A DNA stretch of 5,456 bases from Chloroflexota bacterium (GTDB lineage Bacteria > Chloroflexota > Dehalococcoidia > Lucifugimonadales > VGZR01), in NCBI GenBank assembly GCA_027625225.1, contig JAQBWG010000138.1:1-5456 (forward strand), in the 5' to 3' direction. The stretch's first letter is position 1. Every line of letters starts with the position of its first letter. The notes beneath the pieces were generated by a model, which saw only the letters and a program-made list of their open reading frames with translations, was not told the origin of the DNA and did no database searches. Position numbers and translations under genes: made by a program. Of this stretch, positions 1 through 4,944 are shown one piece after another.

Positions 1-1
1 G

Positions 2-448
2 AACCGTTCCCCGCAATGGCGGCATGGTGGTATCGTGTTCGGGCCGCACCCCCGCAGCTACCGTCAGGATATGCCGAAGCAGATGCGGCGGAAGGCTTTG
101 GCAGCTTCGCTCTCGGAAAAAGTGCGGTTGGAAGATTTGATTATTGTCGAGAATCTGGTTCTTTCCGCTCCCAAGACGAAGGAGATGAAGGCAGTTCTTG
201 ATGCTTTGAAGCTGGATAAGTCCGTATTGCTTGTGGCAGACGGGGCGTCGCCTGAAGTTCTGAGGGCGGCGAAAAATATCCAGAAATTGGATACGCTGCC
301 AGCCTATCAACTCAATGCGTACGATGTATTGCGCCACAAGAAGATTGTGCTGACCGTAGATGCGGTTCGAAAGGCTGAAGAGCTCTGGGCAGGTCCGACT
401 CGCAAGAATGCGATGCCAGAGTCTGAGCCTGTGGCGGAGGCGAGCTAA
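2..448 (+). CDS. rplD: 50S ribosomal protein L4 (uL4), 5'-truncated
   Basis: This is the C-terminal 148 residues of L4, a 50S protein that binds 23S rRNA early in assembly and sends an extended loop to the exit-tunnel wall. The reading frame is already open at base 2, so the start lies upstream. The first visible residues (RSPQW, then GGIVFGPHPRSY) match the end of the conserved basic loop (family form R-x-PQW-x-GG-x-VFGP-x-PR-x-Y). After it come the helical MPKQMRRKALAASLSEK segment and the Rossmann-like C-terminal part, including LLVADG and the LNAYDVLRHKKIVLT strand-helix-strand that ends the family fold. The last 15-20 residues form a short polar tail beyond that fold. The TAA stop is one base before the rplW ATG. 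L4 autoregulates the S10 operon in E. coli, but the leader is outside this window, so nothing can be said about that here. Confidence 0.97.
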   Translation, partial: NRSPQWRHGGIVFGPHPRSYRQDMPKQMRRKALAASLSEKVRLEDLIIVENLVLSAPKTKEMKAVLDALKLDKSVLLVADGASPEVLRAAKNIQKLDTLPAYQLNAYDVLRHKKIVLTVDAVRKAEELWAGPTRKNAMPESEPVAEAS

Positions 449-449
449 T

Positions 450-734
450 ATGGCTTTCGGAAAGATTCTAATTAAACCGCTAGTGACGGAAAAAAGTACC
501 GCTCTCATGGAGATTGGCCGGTATGTGTTCCAGGTGGCCGATGGTGCCAGCAAGCTGGAAATCAAAGAGGCTGTCCAGATTGCCTTTGACGTAAAGGTGC
601 AGTCGGTGAATACAATTCGTATTCAGGGAGAGCGACGACGGATGGGGCCACGCTGGACACAGACCCCTTCCTGGAAAAAGGCGATTGTGAAGCTGGCGCC
701 AGGAAATAAAATCACGCTCTTCGAAGGCGTGTAA
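450..734 (+). CDS. rplW: 50S ribosomal protein L23 (uL23)
   Basis: L23 (94 residues) binds 23S rRNA at the tunnel exit and is the docking site for trigger factor and the signal recognition particle. The N-terminal ILIKPLVTEKS matches the family motif (I-x-P-x-x-TEK), YVFQVADGASKLEIKEAVQIAF is the conserved strand and helix, and VQSVNTIRIQGERRRMG leads into the basic loop. The C-terminal WKKAIVKLAPGNKITLFEGV is the usual last strand. The ATG at 450 is chosen over an in-frame upstream ATG at 360 because the latter would add 30 unrelated residues inside rplD, and because a GGAGG Shine-Dalgarno sequence sits at 436-440, 9 bases ahead of 450. Length is normal (about 93-100). It starts one base after the rplD stop, so coupled translation is likely. 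Confidence 0.98.
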   Translation: MAFGKILIKPLVTEKSTALMEIGRYVFQVADGASKLEIKEAVQIAFDVKVQSVNTIRIQGERRRMGPRWTQTPSWKKAIVKLAPGNKITLFEGV

Positions 735-760
735 CGCTAAGGTTATTTTGAGAGACAATT

Positions 761-1591
761 ATGGCACTCATTAGATCAAAACCAACAACTCCAGGTGAAC
801 GCGGTCGAGTCCGGCTTTCGTCGGATGACTTGACGGTTAGTAAGCCGAAGAAATCGCTCGTCAAAGCGAAACCACAACGGGCGGGACGCGCTGCCAATGG
901 GCGTATCTCGGTTCGTCGCCGTGGTGGCGGGGCGAAGCGCCAGTACCGCGTGATTGATTTCAAGAGAGATAAGAAAGATGTACCCGGGCAGATTGCCAGT
1001 ATTGAGTACGATCCGAATCGTTCGTGCCGCATCGCGCTGGTGAAATATGCTGATGGTGACTGGCGGTATATTCTGGGTCCGGAAGGACTGGGAGTCGGCG
1101 ATATGATTGTGGCCGGCGACAGCGTCGAGCCTCGTACCGGTAACGCATTGCCGTTGCGAGCGATGCCGACCGGAACGCTGGTGCATAACGTGGAGTTGCA
1201 GTTGGGTAAGGGTGGTCAGATTGTGCGGAGTGCAGGGGCGGCAGCGCAGGTGCTGGCAAAAGAGGGTGGCTATACGTTATTGCGATTGCCTTCGGGCGAG
1301 ACGCGCCAAGTGCTAGATACGTGCATGGCCACCGTCGGGCAGGTTGGCAATCTCGATCATAAGAATGTGAAGTTGGGCAAGGCAGGCCGGAGCGGGCACC
1401 TTGGCCGCAGGCCGCATGTTCGTGGCGTGGCGATGAACCCCAACGACCATCCGCACGGTGGTGGTGAGGGTCGCTCGCCTATCGGTATGCCGGGGCCGAA
1501 GACACCGTGGGGTAAGCCTACGCTTGGATACCGGACGCGAAAAAACAAACGCAGCAACACCTTTATCGTCCGCAGACGACATAAGAAGTAA
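761..1591 (+). CDS. rplB: 50S ribosomal protein L2 (uL2)
   Basis: L2 (276 residues, usual 272-280) is a primary 23S rRNA binder needed for subunit association and peptidyl-transferase centre integrity. The N-terminal KPTTPGERGR, the OB-fold region (about 45-120, with VIDFKRDKK, IEYDPNRS and YILGPEGL) and the SH3-like region (about 125-200, with LPLRAMPTGTLVHNVE and GKGGQIVRSAG) appear in family order. The signature MNPNDHPHGGGEG is at about residues 225-237, with His230 and His232; the first corresponds to the His229 studied in E. coli L2. The C-terminus (TPWGKPTLGYRTRKNKR then FIVRRR) is complete. Two positions differ from E. coli: GGGAK replaces GGGHK near residue 55, and HLGRRP replaces the usual Trp-containing RWxGxRP near residue 213. 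The SD is only moderate (GAGAG at 750-754, 6 bases before ATG). The 26-base gap from rplW shows no terminator. Confidence 0.98.
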   Translation: MALIRSKPTTPGERGRVRLSSDDLTVSKPKKSLVKAKPQRAGRAANGRISVRRRGGGAKRQYRVIDFKRDKKDVPGQIASIEYDPNRSCRIALVKYADGDWRYILGPEGLGVGDMIVAGDSVEPRTGNALPLRAMPTGTLVHNVELQLGKGGQIVRSAGAAAQVLAKEGGYTLLRLPSGETRQVLDTCMATVGQVGNLDHKNVKLGKAGRSGHLGRRPHVRGVAMNPNDHPHGGGEGRSPIGMPGPKTPWGKPTLGYRTRKNKRSNTFIVRRRHKK

Positions 1592-1606
1592 GTAGGAAGG
1601 TCGTAG

Positions 1607-1894
1607 ATGTCGAGGTCTATCAAAAAAGGTCCCTATGTAGATGCAAATCTGGCGAAGAAGGTAGATGCCGCCCGCAAGACGAATGCCAAGACCGTCATCA
1701 AGACGTGGTCGAGGTCGTCGGTCATCATGCCGGATATGCTGGGGTTGACCATTGCGATACACGACGGGCGGCGCCATGTGCCGTTGTTCATCAGTGAAAA
1801 CATGGTGGGGCATAAATTAGGTGAGTTCGCTCCGACACGGCTGTTCCGCGGACATGCGTCGAAGAGCGAAAAAATGACAACGGTAGCATCATAA
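1607..1894 (+). CDS. rpsS: 30S ribosomal protein S19 (uS19)
   Basis: S19 (95 residues; E. coli about 92) sits in the 30S head, complexed with S13, and contributes to contacts with the A-site tRNA and the large subunit. The N-terminus MSRSIKKGPYVD is the classic S19 start. KTWSRSSVIMPDMLGLTIAIHDGRRHVPLFI and MVGHKLGEFAPTRLFRGH follow, together covering the S19 family signature. A strong Shine-Dalgarno sequence, AGGAAGG at 1594-1600, lies 6 bases before the ATG and fixes the start. It follows rplB by 15 bases and ends with TAA 27 bases before the rplV start. rpsS and rplV share one reading frame separated by that TAA and eight further sense codons, so readthrough would extend into L22, but nothing suggests this is used. 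Confidence 0.98.
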   Translation: MSRSIKKGPYVDANLAKKVDAARKTNAKTVIKTWSRSSVIMPDMLGLTIAIHDGRRHVPLFISENMVGHKLGEFAPTRLFRGHASKSEKMTTVAS

Positions 1895-1908
1895 CGACTC
1901 GGGCTAAT

Positions 1909-1912
1909 AGGG
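1909..1912 (+). promoter_or_regulatory. Weak ribosome binding site for the rplV TTG start
   Basis: AGGG lies 9 bases upstream of the TTG at 1922. It is the only purine-rich SD-like core in the 27-base rpsS-rplV gap, and it supports TTG as the start because no ATG or GTG exists in frame between the rpsS stop and 1922. Confidence 0.5.
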
Positions 1913-1921
1913 ATATTTGAG

Positions 1922-2272
1922 TTGGCAGTTAAAGCAGTAGGAAAAAATACAGGTATATCTGTTAAGAAGGCCAGGCTGGTCATCAATATGGTGCGGGGTA
2001 AGCCGATTCAAGAGGCGTTGCATATTCTTGAGTTCGTTCCCAGCCCGGTTGCCAGACAGGTGGCCAAGATTGTTAAGTCAGCCTCCGCCAATGCGGAGAA
2101 CGAGTTGCTGGCACGAACGGAAGACCTGAAAATCGTAGCCATATATGCTAACGAAGGGCCGCGAACGAAACGGTTCCGGCCTCGTGCCAGAGGGCGCGCG
2201 GATAAAATGATTCGAAGAAATAGTCACATTACTGTTGTGGTTGATCAAGAAGGGGGCGAGCTTGGGGCATAA
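1922..2272 (+). CDS. rplV: 50S ribosomal protein L22 (uL22), probable TTG start
   Basis: L22 (116 residues; usual 110-120) contacts all domains of 23S rRNA, and its beta hairpin lines the exit tunnel near the constriction and the macrolide site. Seen here are ISVKKARLVINMVRGKPIQEAL (family I-S-x-x-K-x-R-x-V-x-x-x-I-R-G-K), the central helix with SASANAEN, and the hairpin and signature region GPRTKRFRPRARGRADKMIRRNSHITVVV (about residues 79-107). The start must be at or near TTG 1922: it gives MAVKAVGKN, the normal spacing to the first conserved motif, and there is no in-frame ATG or GTG after the rpsS stop. The 3' end overlaps rpsC by 11 bases, so translation of the two is probably coupled. 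Confidence 0.96.
   Translation: MAVKAVGKNTGISVKKARLVINMVRGKPIQEALHILEFVPSPVARQVAKIVKSASANAENELLARTEDLKIVAIYANEGPRTKRFRPRARGRADKMIRRNSHITVVVDQEGGELGA
2251..2256 (+). promoter_or_regulatory. Ribosome binding site deciding the rpsC TTG start
   Basis: AGGGGG lies inside the end of rplV and 5 bases upstream of TTG 2262. Its position favours 2262 over the in-frame TTG codons at 2235 and 2241, and the resulting N-terminus (MGHKTHPIGFRLG) is exactly the family start. Confidence 0.7.
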
Positions 2273-2993
2273 AACGCATCCCATAGGCTTTCGCCTGGGG
2301 GTTATAAAAGACTGGCAAGCACGGTGGTTCGCTGATAAGCAAAAGGACTACCGGGTTCTTGTTCTTGAAGATTTGTCCATTCGCAATACGGTGATGAAAA
2401 GGTATCCGGATGCGGGAATCTCCAAGGTGGAGATTGAACGCAGTTCGAGCGAAGTCATCATCACTATCTTTACCGCACGACCGGGTATCGTGATTGGACT
2501 CGGCGGACAGCGCGTGGAAGAACTACGGAAAGAATTGGAGGGCGTTACCGAGCGAAAAGCCCGGCTTAACGTTCAGGAAATTCGACAGCCGGAATTGGAC
2601 GCTTTCCTGGTCGCCCGTAGTATTGCCGACCAGCTCGAACGGCGGATTGCTTTCAGAAGGGCGATTCGTCAATCGCTTGGCCGCACTATGCAGGCAGGTG
2701 CCAAAGGTATCAAGGTTCTCGCGAGCGGACGACTCGGAGGTGCCGAGATTGCCCGAAAAGAAAAAGCGATGGAAGGGCGTATTCCCCTGCATACGCTGCG
2801 TGCAGATATTGATTTTGCTATCGCTGAAGCAGCGACCGAATACGGGCGTATCGGCGTCAAGGTATGGATTTATCACGGCGACGCGGAGCCCGTTAACAAA
2901 CAGCAGGAACTGGACGATATGACTCCTATCGAGGTCACCGTTACGGCTGACCAAGGGGCTGAAGAAGAAAATGCTGCAACCAAAGAGAGTTAA
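2262..2993 (+). CDS. rpsC: 30S ribosomal protein S3 (uS3), TTG start
   Basis: S3 (243 residues; E. coli 233) is a 30S head protein at the mRNA entry channel and part of the ribosomal helicase. The N-terminal MGHKTHPIGFRLG is the invariant S3 start, so TTG 2262 is chosen; the longer open frame from 2235 would add nine residues not found in the family. A type II KH domain spans about residues 39-108, with IFTARPGIVIGLGG carrying the GxxG loop at 79-82. The helicase-type basic cluster FRRAIRQ (Arg132, Arg133, Arg136) corresponds to Arg131/Arg132/Lys135 in E. coli. The C-terminal domain has GAKGIKVLASGRLGGAEIAR and PLHTLRADIDF, then GRIGVKVWIYHGD. The loop residues are Leu-Gly where Lys/Arg-containing pairs are common. 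A short acidic tail (about 230-243) ends the protein. It overlaps rplV by 11 bases and rplP by 23. Confidence 0.97.
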   Translation: MGHKTHPIGFRLGVIKDWQARWFADKQKDYRVLVLEDLSIRNTVMKRYPDAGISKVEIERSSSEVIITIFTARPGIVIGLGGQRVEELRKELEGVTERKARLNVQEIRQPELDAFLVARSIADQLERRIAFRRAIRQSLGRTMQAGAKGIKVLASGRLGGAEIARKEKAMEGRIPLHTLRADIDFAIAEAATEYGRIGVKVWIYHGDAEPVNKQQELDDMTPIEVTVTADQGAEEENAATKES

Positions 2994-3384
2994 ATACAGG
3001 AATCACCACCGGGGGCGTCGTAAGGGTTCTGCTACCAGCGGAACGGATGTCCAGTTGGGTGATTTCGGGCTGAAGTCATTGGGTACCGCCTGGGTAACCT
3101 CCCGTCAGATAGAGGCTGCACGAAGGGCGATGACCCGCCACGTACGCCGTGGTGGCAAGGTGTGGATACGTATTTTTCCGGATAAGTCGGTGACCTCCCG
3201 TCCTGCCGAGACCCGCATGGGTGGTGGTAAAGGTGCGGTAGACCATTGGGTTGCCGTGGTGAAACCGGGGCGCATCATGTTCGAGATGGCGGGAGTTCCG
3301 GAAGAAATCGCGCGCGAAGCGTTGAAGCTGGCGTCCGATAAACTCCCGATACCAACAAAAATCGTCGAAAGGCACGCGACATAA
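2971..3384 (+). CDS. rplP: 50S ribosomal protein L16 (uL16)
   Basis: L16 (137 residues, usual 136-144) binds 23S rRNA near the A site and central protuberance and joins late in 50S assembly. MLQPKRVKYRNHHRG is the standard N-terminus and fixes the ATG at 2971. WVTSRQIEAARRAMTRHVRRGGKVWIRIFPDKSVTSRPAETRMGGGKG (about 41-88) covers both family signatures. Arg82 of the RMG motif corresponds to Arg81, which is hydroxylated in E. coli L16; whether that happens here cannot be seen. VAVVKPGRIMFEMAGVPEEIAREALKLASDKLP is the normal C-terminal part. The gene begins 23 bases inside rpsC in another frame, with AAGGGG at 2953-2958 and a GAAGAAGAA purine run as candidate SD, so coupling to S3 translation is likely. 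rpmC starts 3 bases after its stop. Confidence 0.98.
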   Translation: MLQPKRVKYRNHHRGRRKGSATSGTDVQLGDFGLKSLGTAWVTSRQIEAARRAMTRHVRRGGKVWIRIFPDKSVTSRPAETRMGGGKGAVDHWVAVVKPGRIMFEMAGVPEEIAREALKLASDKLPIPTKIVERHAT

Positions 3385-3387
3385 GTT

Positions 3388-3594
3388 ATGGAAATCGCGG
3401 AAGTACGAGCATTTTCGGATGCCGACCTGGTGAGTCAGATTGAAGAGAGTGAGCGCTCTCTTATGAATCTGCGATTCAGGGCGGCCACGATGCAGCTCGC
3501 CAATGTGAACGAGATTAAGAAAGCTAAAAAACGCATCGCGAGACTAAGGACGGTTGTGCGTGAACGTGAACTGGCTAGGGCGGCAACAGAATGA
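3388..3594 (+). CDS. rpmC: 50S ribosomal protein L29 (uL29)
   Basis: L29 (68 residues, usual 60-72) is a two-helix hairpin protein beside L23 at the tunnel exit. MEIAEVRAFSDADLVSQIEESERSLMNLRFRAATMQLANVNEIKKAKKRIARLRTVVRERE follows the family pattern: an E-x-R-x-(L/F)-S start, the central NLRF with A-T-x-Q-L, then the basic helix ending IARLRTVVRERE. The ATG at 3388 lies 3 bases after the rplP stop. The best SD-like sequence, AAAGG at 3368-3372, is 15 bases away and therefore weak, so the gene probably depends on ribosomes finishing rplP. Its TGA overlaps the rpsQ ATG (ATGA at 3591-3594). Confidence 0.97.
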   Translation: MEIAEVRAFSDADLVSQIEESERSLMNLRFRAATMQLANVNEIKKAKKRIARLRTVVRERELARAATE

Positions 3595-4265
3595 GTTTTG
3601 AAAATAGAAAAACCCGTGTAGGCACGGTTGTCAGCGATAAAATGGATAAGTCGGTCATCGTTTCGGTGGCATGGCGTACCCAGCATCCCCGATACCGTAA
3701 GTCCATTCGAAAGCGTTCCCGTCTCATGGTGCACGATCCGGAGGGCCAGGTGAGCGTTGGCGATTTGGTCCGTATCGTCGAAGTGCGACCGCTATCGAAA
3801 ATGAAGCGATGGCGCATTTCGGAAGTGATTGCACGTCAGGAAGTCGTGGAGATTCCCTCGGCAGAGGAAATAGTTCGTGAGGCCATCCCCGATGAGCCTA
3901 CACCTATGCCTGCTTCGAAGAAGAAGCGTGTCAAGGCTGAACCGGAAGAGGCAGTTGAACAAGTTGTTGAAGAGGAAGAGAAGGCCGACGAAGTCGTAGA
4001 AGAAGAGGCGGCCAAGCCGAAGCCACGCAAGAGTCGTGCAAAGCCTTCCGCAAAGAAAACTGATGAGCCGGCCGAAGAGACAGAGCCTGAAGCGGCTGTG
4101 GGGCCAGAAGCTTCCATCGAAGTCGAGGAAGTCAAGGACGAGCCGGTACTGGACGATGCACCTGAAGTGGTTGAATCTGAAACCGAATCTGTTGAAGGTG
4201 CGGCTGACGAGTCGGCGGATTCTGAAGAAGAACAGAATAATGATGAGGAGAAAGAGCGGCAATGA
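3591..4265 (+). CDS. rpsQ: 30S ribosomal protein S17 (uS17) with long acidic C-terminal extension
   Basis: S17 is a primary 16S rRNA-binding protein of the 30S body. Residues 1-87 are an intact OB-fold core: RKTRVGTVVSDKMDKSVIVSV, the HPRY motif, HDPEGQVSVGDLVRIVEVRPLSKMKRWRISEVI. Bacterial S17 is usually about 80-90 residues, but this frame runs on to residue 224. The added part is low complexity and mostly acidic: by hand count residues 91-224 hold 47 Asp/Glu and 18 Lys/Arg. Two basic islands interrupt it (KKKRVK at 110-115; a Lys/Arg/Pro/Ala stretch at about 142-156), and the last 64 residues are almost purely acidic. No fold or catalytic motif is visible in the tail. The tail is unlikely to be an assembly artefact, because the frame stays open for over 400 bases and ends exactly in the ATGA overlap with rplN. 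The start overlaps the rpmC stop, with AGGG at 3577-3580 as SD. Confidence 0.96.
   Translation: MSFENRKTRVGTVVSDKMDKSVIVSVAWRTQHPRYRKSIRKRSRLMVHDPEGQVSVGDLVRIVEVRPLSKMKRWRISEVIARQEVVEIPSAEEIVREAIPDEPTPMPASKKKRVKAEPEEAVEQVVEEEEKADEVVEEEAAKPKPRKSRAKPSAKKTDEPAEETEPEAAVGPEASIEVEEVKDEPVLDDAPEVVESETESVEGAADESADSEEEQNNDEEKERQ
3852..4262 (+). other. Region encoding the S17 acidic/low-complexity tail
   Basis: This part of rpsQ encodes about residues 88-224, past the S17 fold. Glu/Asp blocks such as EEEE at 127-130 and SEEEQNNDEE at 211-220 alternate with Ala, Val, Pro and Ser, and there are no Cys, Trp, Tyr or Phe residues. That composition predicts an intrinsically disordered polyampholyte with net negative charge. 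The DNA is correspondingly rich in GAAG/GAGG triplet-like repeats. Function unknown. Confidence 0.85.
4245..4250 (+). promoter_or_regulatory. Ribosome binding site for rplN inside the S17 tail codons
   Basis: GAGGAG sits 11 bases before the rplN ATG and is made by codons near the end of the acidic tail. The Glu-rich end of S17 therefore doubles as the SD region for L14. Confidence 0.55.
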
Positions 4266-4630
4266 TTCAGCGATATACAAGACTGAAAGTCGCTGATAAT
4301 TCGGGTGCCAGGACCATTAGTTGTATTGGCATTCCCGGAGGTACCGGTCGCCGCTATGCTGCCGTGGGTGATGTTATTACCGCTTCGGTGAAAGAGGCCG
4401 CTCCGTCCGCTGCCATCAAGAAGGGCGAAGTAGTTAAGGCAGTCATCGTTCGTACGGCTAAGCCCTTCCGGAGGGCGGATGGTTCCAACATTCGATTCGA
4501 TGAAAACGCTGCAGTTATCATCAATGACGATCAACTGCCGCGCGGCACCCGTATTTTCGGGCCGGTTGCCCGTGAGTTACGCGATAAAAACTTTATGCGC
4601 ATCATCTCGTTAGCGCCGGAGGTGCTGTAG
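4262..4630 (+). CDS. rplN: 50S ribosomal protein L14 (uL14)
   Basis: L14 (122 residues, exactly the usual bacterial length) lies at the subunit interface, forms an intersubunit bridge with 16S rRNA, and is the target of the silencing factor RsfS. MIQRYTRLKVADNSGAR is the invariant start. GGTGRRYAAVGDVITASVKEA and KKGEVVKAVIVRT follow, then RRADGSNIRFDENAAVII and the C-terminal GTRIFGPVARELRDKNFMRIISLAPEVL, all conserved. Its ATG overlaps the rpsQ TGA as ATGA, so it is probably translated by re-initiation after S17, helped by the GAGGAG SD in the S17 tail. rplX begins 2 bases after its TAG stop. Nothing in the protein is unusual, which shows the frame is sound again directly after the odd S17 extension. 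Confidence 0.98.
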   Translation: MIQRYTRLKVADNSGARTISCIGIPGGTGRRYAAVGDVITASVKEAAPSAAIKKGEVVKAVIVRTAKPFRRADGSNIRFDENAAVIINDDQLPRGTRIFGPVARELRDKNFMRIISLAPEVL

Positions 4631-4632
4631 TT

Positions 4633-4944
4633 ATGCATCTGCGAACGAACGACATGGTCCTTATCTTGAAGGGCAAAGACAGGGGAAAACAGGGCAAAGT
4701 CCAACGTGTCTTCCCCAAAGATGCGAAAGTGCTCGTGGATGGAGTTAACGTCGTCAAGCGGCACACGCAGGCTCGTGGTGGAGTGCGGCAGGCGGGCATC
4801 ATTCAAAAAGAGATGCCGGTTCGAGCGGCCAACGTCATGCTGGTCTGTCCGAGTTGCCAGAAGCCTTCCAGGGTGGGATCGAGACGTCTCTCCGATGGTA
4901 CAGGGGCCCGTGTATGCCGCAACTGTAATGAAGTGATTGAGTAA
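4633..4944 (+). CDS. rplX: 50S ribosomal protein L24 (uL24), four-cysteine form
   Basis: L24 (103 residues, usual 100-115) is an assembly-initiator protein binding the 5' part of 23S rRNA near the tunnel exit. The N-terminal KOW motif is clear: DMVLILKGKDRGKQGKVQRVFP, then VLVDGVNVVKRHT. The C-terminal half has CPSC (Cys72, Cys75) and CRNC (Cys95, Cys98) flanking KPSRVGSRRLSDGTGARV, a spacing typical of a zinc ribbon. Many bacterial L24 proteins carry these cysteines while E. coli-type ones lack a full set, so zinc binding is inferred. A strong GGAGG at 4618-4622, inside the end of rplN and 10 bases upstream, supports the ATG at 4633. The TAA stop shares one base with the rplE ATG (TAATG). 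Confidence 0.97.
   Translation: MHLRTNDMVLILKGKDRGKQGKVQRVFPKDAKVLVDGVNVVKRHTQARGGVRQAGIIQKEMPVRAANVMLVCPSCQKPSRVGSRRLSDGTGARVCRNCNEVIE

Noticed and set aside
735..760. Possible promoter or terminator in the rplW-rplB gap
   Set aside because: The gap is only 26 bases, with no stem-loop plus T-run and no paired -35/-10 elements; it holds only a moderate SD.
1895..1921. Possible regulatory element in the rpsS-rplV gap
   Set aside because: The 27 bases show no hairpin or promoter-like pair; only the AGGG used for rplV is visible.
2523..2954. Minus-strand open frame of 143 codons opposite rpsC
   Set aside because: It lies wholly inside the conserved S3 gene, with no recognisable domain and no upstream SD.
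3918..3935. KKKRVK in the S17 tail resembling a eukaryotic nuclear localisation signal
   Set aside because: The operon is bacterial; short Lys/Arg runs are common in disordered ribosomal tails and are more simply RNA-binding or charge-patterning.
3852..4262. Possibility that the S17 tail is a separate gene fused by a sequencing error
   Set aside because: The tail has no domain or start with SD of its own, the frame is continuous from the S17 core, and it ends in a clean ATGA junction with rplN.
3792..4280. Minus-strand open frame of 162 codons rich in Phe, Leu and Arg, resembling a membrane protein
   Set aside because: Antisense reading of GAA/GAG/AAG codons yields Phe/Leu runs. The hydrophobicity is a by-product of the low-complexity acidic tail.
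3836..4534. Minus-strand open frame of 232 codons, Ser/Thr-rich
   Set aside because: It lies antisense to the S17 tail and L14. Its Ser-rich composition is what the complement of Glu-rich codons gives, and L14 beneath it is unmistakable. No SD or family motif.
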